Assembly: GCA_035456465.1 (NCBI GenBank)
Contig: DATIDD010000009.1
Span: 1 to 53,047 of the forward strand
From: DATHTC01 sp035456465
GTDB lineage: Bacteria > Actinomycetota > Thermoleophilia > Gaiellales > Gaiellaceae
Reading direction: 5' to 3'
Length of the DNA: 53,047 nucleotides
Positions within the stretch are counted from its first letter, which is position 1, and each line of letters opens with the position of its first letter. The notes under the pieces were generated by a model that searched no databases, had not been told where the DNA came from, and worked only from the letters and a program-made list of their open reading frames with translations. This document shows, in pieces, positions 47,157-53,047 of this stretch. Both the position numbers and the translations under genes were made by a program.

Positions 47157-48064
47157 ACGCGCTCGACCGCGGTCGCGCCGCGCCGGGCGAACAGCCCCTC
47201 CGGTCGCAGCAGCAGCACGACGATCACGAGGGCGAACACCGCCGAGGGGAGGAACACGGTCTTGTCGGTCGGGAGCGCGCCGTTGATCACGCCGGTGGCG
47301 AACCCGATCGCGAAGCCGCCGAGCGTCGCCGTCCACAGGCGGTCGATCCCGCCGACGACGACCCCCACGAGGACGACGATCGTCTCCTTCAGCGCGAAGT
47401 CGGGCGTCACGAGCGGCGTGCGCACCGTCAGGATCACCGCCACGAGCGCGGCGAGGACGGCCGAGAGGAACACGGCGTAGCCGATCACGCGGTCGGCGCG
47501 GACGCCGAGCAGGCGCGCGGTCCGGAAGTCCGCCGCGGCCGCGCGCATGTGCAGCCCGATGCTCGTCCGCGCGAGCAGGAGCGCGAGCAGCGCGAGCGAC
47601 ACGCCCGCGACGGCGATCGCGACGAGCGTGACCTTCCTCACGTCGACGTCTCCGAGAGCGACGGCCTCGTTCAGCGAGCTCAGCGCGGTGGCGGGCTCGC
47701 CGATCGTGTCGTCGCGCACGTCGACGATCAGCGCGATGCTCTGGAGCAGGAAGGCGAGCGCGAACGTCGTCACGAGCATCACCGCCGGCGACTGGCCGCG
47801 GAGCGGGCGGAACACGGCGAGGTCCATCGCCGCCGAGAGCGCGATCACGACCGCGAAGCACGCGGCGATGCTCGCGGCCGTGGGCCAGCCGGAGGTGAAC
47901 GCGAGCGTGTACGCGCCGGCCATCACGAGCTGCCCGTAGGCGAAGTTGACGAGCCGGAGCACGCCGAAGACGAGCCCGATCCCCACCGCCATCAGCGCGT
48001 AGACGGCGCCGAGGCCGACCGCGTCGACCAGCGTCTGCGCGTCGACGGCGGCGAGCGGCGTCAT
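47153..48064 (-). CDS. livH: Liv-type ABC transporter permease
   Basis: The protein has 303 residues with about eight helices. LGAVYALMAVGIGLVFGVLRLVNFAYG is the signature start. The EAA-like loop is TSIGLHMRAAAADFRTARLLGV, and VVGGIDRLWTATLGGFAIG closes the family region. It pairs with LivM. ATG 48064 overlaps the livF stop by 4 nt; the next gene overlaps it likewise. Confidence 0.92.
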   Translation of the reverse strand: MTPLAAVDAQTLVDAVGLGAVYALMAVGIGLVFGVLRLVNFAYGQLVMAGAYTLAFTSGWPTAASIAACFAVVIALSAAMDLAVFRPLRGQSPAVMLVTTFALAFLLQSIALIVDVRDDTIGEPATALSSLNEAVALGDVDVRKVTLVAIAVAGVSLALLALLLARTSIGLHMRAAAADFRTARLLGVRADRVIGYAVFLSAVLAALVAVILTVRTPLVTPDFALKETIVVLVGVVVGGIDRLWTATLGGFAIGFATGVINGALPTDKTVFLPSAVFALVIVVLLLRPEGLFARRGATAVERV

Positions 48065-48768
48065 GCGAGGTAGGCGGCGACGAGCGTGTCGGTCGCATCG
48101 GCGTCCGCCGGGCCGAGGGTGGCGCGCAGGGCGCCGTTCGCGATCACGTACGTCCGGTCGGCGAAGGCGACCGTCCGCTGCGCCCGCTGCTCCACGAGCA
48201 GGATCGTCACGCCGCGGTCGCGAATGCCCGCGAGCAGGTCGAAGACGAGGTCGACGACCGTGGGCGCGAGGCCGAGCGACGGCTCGTCGAGCAGCAGCAG
48301 CCGCGGCCCGGCGACGAGCGCGCGGCCGATCGCCAGCTGCTGCTGCTGACCGCCCGAGAGTGCTCCGGCGGGGCGGCGCCGATGCTCAGCGAGGACCGGG
48401 AAGCGGTCGTAGACCTCGGCGAGCGCGGCGTCGGCTCCGTCCCTGCCCCTCGCGGCGAGGCCGAGGCGGAGGTTCTCCTCGACGCTGAAGTCGGGGAACA
48501 CCCGCCGCCCCTCGGGAACGAGCCCGATGCCCGACCGGGCGACGTCCTCGGGGGAGCGGCCGCGGATCGACGAGCCCGCCACGCGGACGTCGCCGCCGGC
48601 GGTCGGGACGAGGCCGACGATCGCGTGCAGCGTCGTCGACTTGCCGGCGCCGTTGGGCCCGATCAGGCCGACGATCTCGCCCTCCGCGACCTCCAGCGAC
48701 AGGTCCCGGACTGCCGCGACCGTGCCGTAGCGCACCTCCAGCCGGTCGAGCTCGAGCAACGGCGTCAC
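48061..48768 (-). CDS. livF: Liv-type ABC transporter ATP-binding protein
   Basis: The protein has 235 residues, normal for LivF. Walker A is GPNGAGKST, the Q-loop follows VPEGRRVFPDFSVEENL (the LivF-specific segment), the ABC signature is GALSGGQQQQLAIGRAL, and Walker B is LLLLDEPSLGL. It drives the transporter with LivG. GTG 48768 overlaps livG by 4 nt. Confidence 0.95.
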   Translation of the reverse strand: MTPLLELDRLEVRYGTVAAVRDLSLEVAEGEIVGLIGPNGAGKSTTLHAIVGLVPTAGGDVRVAGSSIRGRSPEDVARSGIGLVPEGRRVFPDFSVEENLRLGLAARGRDGADAALAEVYDRFPVLAEHRRRPAGALSGGQQQQLAIGRALVAGPRLLLLDEPSLGLAPTVVDLVFDLLAGIRDRGVTILLVEQRAQRTVAFADRTYVIANGALRATLGPADADATDTLVAAYLA

Positions 48769-49544
48769 GACGCGTCCTCCTCGCGGACCGCGCTCTCGCC
48801 GAGGTACGCCGCGGTCACGTCGAGGTTCGACCGCACCTCGTCCGGGGTGCCCTCGGCGAGCGTCCGCCCCTGGTCGAGCACCTGGATCCGGTCGCAGACC
48901 GCCATCACGAGCGCCATGTTGTGGTCGATCAGGAGCACGCCCGCACCATGCTCGTCGCGGACGCCGCGCACGACTGCGGCGAAGTCGGGCACCTCGGGCT
49001 CGGGCAGGCCCGCCGCAGGCTCGTCCATGAGCACGAACCGCGGCTCGGTCGCGAGGGCCCGCGCGACGCCGAGCCGCCGCTCGTCCCCGTGCGCGAGCGT
49101 CCCGGCGGGCGCGTCGGCGACGGCCTCGAGGGCGAGCAGCCCGAGCAGCCCGCCCGCCCGCCGCCGCGCCTCCCGCCCGCGCGCGCCGGCCCCGAGCGCG
49201 GCCACCTCCACGTTCTCCCGCACCGACAGGGCCGGGAACGAGCGGCTGTGCTGGAACGTCCGCGCCAGCCCCGCCCGTGCGCGCCGGTGCGCGGGCCACC
49301 CCGTGACGTCGCGGCCGGCGAGCTCGACGGTGCCGGTCGTGGGCGCGTCGAAGCCGCTGAGGACGTTCACGAGCGTCGACTTGCCGGCGCCGTTCGGGCC
49401 GATCAGCCCGACGACCTCGTGCCGGTGCAGCTCGAGCGTGACCTCGTCGAGAGCCTGCACGCCCGCGAACGAGCGCGACACGGAGGAGGCCCGGAGGGTG
49501 TCCCCGGGCCTCCCAGCCGGTTCCGCGGGCGCGGCCTCGGCCAT
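48765..49544 (-). CDS. livG: Liv-type ABC transporter ATP-binding protein
   Basis: The protein has 259 residues. Walker A is GPNGAGKST; GLARTFQHSRSFPALSVRENV is the LivG-specific Q-loop segment; Walker B is VLMDEPAAGL; the H-loop is LLIDHNM. The signature is changed to TLAHGDERRLGVARAL, where LSxGQ-type residues are usual; LivG proteins often have degenerate forms here. ATG 49544 lies 2 nt after the livK stop. Confidence 0.94.
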   Translation of the reverse strand: MAEAAPAEPAGRPGDTLRASSVSRSFAGVQALDEVTLELHRHEVVGLIGPNGAGKSTLVNVLSGFDAPTTGTVELAGRDVTGWPAHRRARAGLARTFQHSRSFPALSVRENVEVAALGAGARGREARRRAGGLLGLLALEAVADAPAGTLAHGDERRLGVARALATEPRFVLMDEPAAGLPEPEVPDFAAVVRGVRDEHGAGVLLIDHNMALVMAVCDRIQVLDQGRTLAEGTPDEVRSNLDVTAAYLGESAVREEDAS

Positions 49545-49546
49545 GC

Positions 49547-50791
49547 CTACAGCGTCGGGACGACCTTGGCCGTGACGCCCTCGAGGTACTTGCCCTTGTT
49601 GTTCTCGATCTCGATCACGCGGTACTCGCGGCCGAACACCGTGTGGAGCTCGGGCGAGAAGTTGACGTTGCCCGAGATCGTCTCGACGTCCTTGAACTGC
49701 TCCATCTCGTCGGCGAGCGTCGCTCCCTCCGTCGAGCCGCCGGCGCGCTTGATCGCCTCGACCACGCCGTCGATCGCGGCCGCGCCGCCGAGGAAGCCGC
49801 CCGTGCCCGGCGGCGAGCCCGCGTCGGTGAGCGCCTGGATCATCTCCTTCACGTCCGCGCTCGGGTCGTCGCCGAAGACGGACGCGTACGTGACGGCGTA
49901 GTAGTCCGTCACGGGCGGGTTCTTCGTCACCCAGTAGGTGCCGTCGCCGGCCCACGAGTTGAGGATCGGCGTCTTGTTCCCGAGCGAGCGGATGCCCGAC
50001 ACGAGCGCGGGCAGCTCCCCGAACGCCGTCGAGGTCACGATCACGTCGGCCTTGGCCGAGTTGAGACGGCTGACGGCCGCGTTCACGTTGTTCGCGCCGG
50101 TCGCGTAGCTCTCGCGGGCGGCGATCGTGCCGCCGAGCTCCGTGAACCGCTGCTCGAACGCCTGGACGACGTTCTTGAAGTAGACGAGCAGCGTGTTCGT
50201 GGCGAGCGCGGCGCTGCGCCAGCCCTGCCCGTACGCGAACTCGGCCATCGCGGAGCCCTCGTCCTGCGCCACGTTGCCGAAGCTGAACGCCAGCTTGCCC
50301 TGCTCGCCGAAGCGCTTCGGCCCCATCTGGTCGGTGCCGATGCACGGCGCGACCGCCAGCTTGCCCTGGCCGATCGCCTCCTGGACGACGGGCGTCGCGA
50401 AGTCGACGTCGCAGGTCACGAACATGATGTCGGCGCCGCCGTCGAGCAGCGACGTCGCGCACGCCTTCGCCTTCGCCGGGTCGTTGTTCTGCGTATCGCA
50501 CGTCTCGATCCGGAGATCGCGGCCGTCGACGCCGCCGCCGGCGTTGAGCTCGTCGACCCGGATCTTCGCGGCCGCGAGCGCCGGCCCGTCGAAGGGTGCC
50601 ATCTGCCCCTTCGAGTCGTACGCCCACCCGATCGTGATCGGCCCGCTCTCCGCCGTGGTGCCGGCGCCGCCGGTCTCCGTCGCGCCGCCGGTCGCCGCGC
50701 CCTCCTCGTCGTCGCCGCCGCAGCCGGCCGCGACGAGCGCGACCACCGCGACGAGCGCCGCGAGCGCCGCCCATCCCGTCTTCCGCCTCAT
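49547..50791 (-). CDS. livK: Liv-type ABC transporter substrate-binding lipoprotein
   Basis: The protein has 414 residues. The lipobox is LVAAGCGGD. The mature protein is a type 1 periplasmic-binding fold: ITIGWAYDSKGQMAPFDGPALAA, a substrate-site region (FVTCDVDFATPVVQ, VAPCIGTDQ) and a second lobe (DVIVTSTAFGELPALVSGIRSLG). It is a distant LivK relative, so the solute need not be a branched-chain amino acid. ATG 50791 follows an AAGGGAG Shine-Dalgarno sequence and overlaps the gene before it by 4 nt. Confidence 0.93.
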   Translation of the reverse strand: MRRKTGWAALAALVAVVALVAAGCGGDDEEGAATGGATETGGAGTTAESGPITIGWAYDSKGQMAPFDGPALAAAKIRVDELNAGGGVDGRDLRIETCDTQNNDPAKAKACATSLLDGGADIMFVTCDVDFATPVVQEAIGQGKLAVAPCIGTDQMGPKRFGEQGKLAFSFGNVAQDEGSAMAEFAYGQGWRSAALATNTLLVYFKNVVQAFEQRFTELGGTIAARESYATGANNVNAAVSRLNSAKADVIVTSTAFGELPALVSGIRSLGNKTPILNSWAGDGTYWVTKNPPVTDYYAVTYASVFGDDPSADVKEMIQALTDAGSPPGTGGFLGGAAAIDGVVEAIKRAGGSTEGATLADEMEQFKDVETISGNVNFSPELHTVFGREYRVIEIENNKGKYLEGVTAKVVPTL

Positions 50792-51744
50792 CGCCGTCTC
50801 CCTTCGGGTGTTGGGGTTGCTTCCGCCTTCCACGAGGCCTCCTTCGCCTTGATCAGCCGGTACATCGCCCGGTGCAGGGGCACGTCGACCCCGAGCCGGT
50901 CGCCCTCGCGGACGATCGCGCCCGTGATCAGGTCGACCTCCGTCGCCCTCCGCGCGTCCACGTCCTCGAGCATCGACGGGTAGTGCCAGTGGCCGCGCCG
51001 GGTCGCCAGCACGTTCATCTCCCACGGGTCGTCGTGGAGCTCGACGCCGGCCGCGGCGGCGACGGCCTTGCCCTCGTCGACGAGGTCGCGGAGGAGGTGC
51101 CCGAGGTCCCCGGGCTCGTCCTCGGCCGCGAAGTGCGGGTCGTGCGGCAGCCCGGTCAGCGCCGCGACCGAGTTCACGGCGGCGTTGAAGATCAGCTTCG
51201 ACCACTGGGCAGGACGCAGGTCGGGGAGCGCCTCGGCCTCGAGGCCCGACTCCACGAGCAGGTCGGCGACCTCCTCGACGCGCGCGAACGGCGTCCCCTC
51301 GTACGGGCCGAGCCAGGTGGGGGTGTCGAGGATGTACTCGACGTGCGTGTCCGAATGACGCGTGCCGCTCATGAAGGTGACCCCGGACACGAGCGGCCAG
51401 CGCCCGTGGCTGCGGACGATCGCCTCCGCGCCGAGCCCGTTCTGCACGGTCACGAGCAGCGCGTCCGGGAAGCCTCCGTCGAGCCGTGACGCCGCCGTGT
51501 CGAGCTCGGTCGCCTTCGTCGCGACGATCCCGAGGTCGAACGGCGGAACCGTGGCGGCGTCCGCCGTGGCCGCGACGCGCGCGTGGATGTCGCTGCGGCC
51601 GCTGACGCGGAGCCCGTGCTCGTTCAGCGCGGCGGCATGCTCCGGCCGCCGCGTCAGCACCCACACGTCGCAGACCTGCGCGAGGTGTCCGGCGTAGAGG
51701 CTGCCGATGGCGCCGGCACCGACGATGCACACGCGGTCGATCAC
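50788..51744 (-). CDS. ketopantoate-reductase-like (PanE/ApbA) dehydrogenase 2
   Basis: The protein has 318 residues. The NADP site is VCIVGAGAIGSLYAGHLAQV; IVATKATELD, the catalytic Lys segment WSKLIFNAAVNSVAALTGLPH and the C-terminal YPSMLEDVDARRATEVDLITGAIV match the family and parallel the enzyme at 45235. The two are clear paralogues but differ in detail. It is the first gene of the eight-gene operon. GTG 51744 follows a TTGACA-18-AAAGAT promoter by 8 nt. Confidence 0.88.
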   Translation of the reverse strand: MIDRVCIVGAGAIGSLYAGHLAQVCDVWVLTRRPEHAAALNEHGLRVSGRSDIHARVAATADAATVPPFDLGIVATKATELDTAASRLDGGFPDALLVTVQNGLGAEAIVRSHGRWPLVSGVTFMSGTRHSDTHVEYILDTPTWLGPYEGTPFARVEEVADLLVESGLEAEALPDLRPAQWSKLIFNAAVNSVAALTGLPHDPHFAAEDEPGDLGHLLRDLVDEGKAVAAAAGVELHDDPWEMNVLATRRGHWHYPSMLEDVDARRATEVDLITGAIVREGDRLGVDVPLHRAMYRLIKAKEASWKAEATPTPEGRRR

Positions 51745-51752
51745 GCGTTGCG

Positions 51753-51782
51753 ATCTTTGATCAAATCTCGCGCAGGTGTCAA
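51753..51782 (-). promoter_or_regulatory. promoter of the Liv operon
   Basis: On the minus strand a perfect -35 TTGACA (51782-51777), an 18-bp spacer and -10-like AAAGAT (51758-51753) end 8 nt before the GTG at 51744. A perfect palindrome overlaps the -10. Confidence 0.6.
51756..51765. promoter_or_regulatory. palindromic operator for the GntR regulator
   Basis: TTTGATCAAA is a perfect 10-bp palindrome with imperfect flanks (GATC on one side, TCTC on the other). It overlaps the -10 box of the operon promoter and lies 29 bp upstream of the gntR start. A repressor bound here would block operon transcription. Binding by the adjacent GntR protein is inferred. Confidence 0.6.
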
Positions 51783-51794
51783 ACTGCCCGACCA

Positions 51795-52472
51795 GTGGTC
51801 GTCGCATCGGGACCGAGGCACCGGACGCTGGCGGAGCGCGCGGTCGCGGACCTGCAGGAGGCGATCCTGAGCGGCGAGCTCGCGCCGGGGGCGCCGCTCC
51901 GGCTGGAGGCGCTCGCGAAGGCGCTGGAGATGAGCCCGATGCCCATTCGCGAGGCGATACGCGAGCTCGAGCGGCTCGGACTCGCGGAGCACGTCCCCCA
52001 TCGAGGCGCCCGTGTCGCGCAGCTGACCGTCGAGGACCTCCGCGACACGTACGAGGCGCGCCTGGCGCTCGAGAGCCTGGCCGTCCGGCACGCGGCCGAG
52101 CGCTTCCGCGACGGCGACGTCGCGGTCGCGCAGCGCCTGCTCGACGATCACCTGCAGGCATACCGGAACGGCGACCCGACCGGCGGCCGCAGCCTCCACG
52201 CCGAGTTCCACTTCGCGCTCTACGCCGCCTCGGGGTCGAACTGGCTGCCGCGACTGATCAGGCCGCTGTGGGAGAACAGCGAGCGCTACCGCATCGCGTC
52301 GCTCCGCGCCGGCCGGTCGCTGGAGCGCCGCCGCGGCGAGCACCAGCGGATCCTCGACGCCTGCGCCGCCCACGATCCCGCCGGAGCGGAGGCGGCCCTC
52401 CGCGACCACCTCGTCCTCACCGCGAATCTCGTGGCGAGGAAGATGGGCGTCGGGCCGTTGTTCGCCCACTAG
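51795..52472 (+). CDS. GntR/FCD family transcriptional regulator
   Basis: The protein has 225 residues. The GntR winged helix covers about 10-75 (AVADLQEAILSGELAPGAPL, LEMSPMPIREAIRELERLGL, HRGARVAQL). The C-terminal FCD domain senses an effector, often a carboxylate bound with a metal; DTYEARLALESLAVRHAA, HAEFHFALYAASG and GEHQRILDACAAHD are its helices and the His/Asp positions. It is divergent from the Liv operon and is its obvious regulator. GTG 51795 is used; there is no clear alternative. Its stop shares CTAG with the GST-like gene. Confidence 0.92.
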   Translation: MVVASGPRHRTLAERAVADLQEAILSGELAPGAPLRLEALAKALEMSPMPIREAIRELERLGLAEHVPHRGARVAQLTVEDLRDTYEARLALESLAVRHAAERFRDGDVAVAQRLLDDHLQAYRNGDPTGGRSLHAEFHFALYAASGSNWLPRLIRPLWENSERYRIASLRAGRSLERRRGEHQRILDACAAHDPAGAEAALRDHLVLTANLVARKMGVGPLFAH

Positions 52473-53047
52473 GCGCGCGGCCGCGCGTCGACGCGCTCGA
52501 CCCACGCCGCGAGCCGCGGGTGGCGCGCCACCCCGAGATGGTCGACGAGGACGCGGTGGAACAGCTCGTCGTCGCCGTCGGGCAGGCCGAAGAGGCCGAA
52601 CTTGAGGAACGGGAACGCGGTCACGTCCGCGACGCCGAACGCGCCGAGGAGGTGCTCGCGGCCCGCCAGGAGCGCCTCGAAGCGGTCGAGCGAGGCCGCG
52701 AGGCGACCGCCGAGCTCCGCCACACGCGCGGCGTCCGGCTCGGCCTGCTCCAGCTCGGCGGCGAGGAGGTTGGGCGGCCGTTTCCAGAGCTTGTTGAACC
52801 AGTCGAGGAACGTCTCGACCTCGGCGCGGCGGGCGGGGTCGACCGGATACAGCGGCGGGTCCGGGTACCGCTCCTCGAGCCACGCGAGGATCACCGGCGA
52901 GTCCGCGAGCACCTGCCCGTCCGCCTCGACCACCGGCACGAGGGCCTGGCCGGATACCGCCCGCACGGGCGAGCGGTCGCGCGGGTCGACGTCCACCCAG
53001 TCCACCGCGAGCCCCTTGTGGCCGGCCGCGAGCGCCACGCGCTCCAC
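52469..53047 (-). CDS. glutathione S-transferase-like protein, 5' end missing
   Basis: The visible 193 codons run off the right edge, so the true start lies outside. The thioredoxin-like domain reads VALAAGHKGLAVDWVDVDP, VSGQALVPVVEADGQVLADSPVILAWLEERYP (with the cis-Pro VPVV site and the Glu-Ser-type DSPVI). The C-terminal helical domain follows (AAELEQAEPDAARVAEL, FGVADVTAFPFLKFGLF). It is a GST fold; the CxxC or Cys/Ser active-site residue would be in the missing N-terminus. It converges on the GntR gene. Confidence 0.88.
   Translation of the reverse strand: MERVALAAGHKGLAVDWVDVDPRDRSPVRAVSGQALVPVVEADGQVLADSPVILAWLEERYPDPPLYPVDPARRAEVETFLDWFNKLWKRPPNLLAAELEQAEPDAARVAELGGRLAASLDRFEALLAGREHLLGAFGVADVTAFPFLKFGLFGLPDGDDELFHRVLVDHLGVARHPRLAAWVERVDARPRA

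Noticed and set aside
45235..51744. The two PanE-like genes as pantothenate biosynthesis genes
   Set aside because: No panB, panC or panD is nearby, and both are embedded in a transporter operon. The family name alone does not fix the reaction.
1..53047. Insertion sequences, prophage, integrase or attachment sites
   Set aside because: No transposase, integrase or phage structural protein was recognised, and no duplicated tRNA ends were seen at either tRNA.

Overview
The window is very GC-rich, gene-dense bacterial chromosome with long shadow ORFs on both strands. WhiA beside a gap-pgk-tpiA-gpmI glycolytic cluster, HemQ-type coproheme decarboxylase, many GTG/TTG starts and TAnnnT -10 boxes set 6-9 nt before start codons all point to an actinobacterium. 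The style of several proteins suggests the deep class Thermoleophilia (Gaiella/Solirubrobacter-like); that placement is inference, because no rRNA or other marker is present.

Layout. 1-6.5 kb: end of a secreted protein, HIT hydrolase, GNAT acetyltransferase, DAO-type FAD oxidoreductase, a GH15 glucoamylase/trehalase-like enzyme and a DMT transporter. 6.5-11.6 kb: a large inverted repeat, a small secreted protein, tRNA-Gly(CCC) with its own terminator, an orphan Flp pilin, class I fructose-bisphosphate aldolase converging on GlpX phosphatase across a strong bidirectional terminator, a second DMT transporter and an ArsR/AHSA1 pair with a multi-site operator. 11.6-18.6 kb: sensor kinase, arginyl-tRNA synthetase with a non-canonical HIGH motif, DUF3467 protein, M48 protease, metallophosphoesterase and a three-gene overlapping set ending in a Ser/Thr kinase.

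18.6-28.2 kb (all minus strand): gap, pgk, tpiA and gpmI, tightly packed, then an ECF sigma factor, a secreted Asp/His-tailed protein and a second ECF factor with a long acidic tail. Upstream on the same strand lie a HEAT-like protein, an O6-alkylguanine methyltransferase and whiA in overlapping series. 28.2-41.8 kb: pruA, uvrC, a secreted clan-A glycosidase-like protein, HemQ, an AIF/ferredoxin-reductase-like enzyme, small membrane proteins, Bcp peroxiredoxin, a secreted trypsin-fold protein that has lost its catalytic residues, tRNA-Leu(CAG) with a repeat array in its promoter, and a subtilase.

41.9-53 kb: an XdhC-like protein and M29 aminopeptidase converge on an eight-gene operon: ketopantoate-reductase-like enzyme, complete Liv-type ABC transporter (K, G, F, H, M), a second ketopantoate-reductase-like enzyme and an M24 hydrolase without its metal ligands. 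A divergent GntR/FCD regulator and a palindrome over the operon's -10 box complete what looks like a regulated uptake-and-catabolism unit for an unknown small amino- or carboxylate-type compound. This is the best candidate for an undescribed system here. The window ends inside a GST-like gene. No IS element, prophage, CRISPR array or biosynthetic cluster was recognised.
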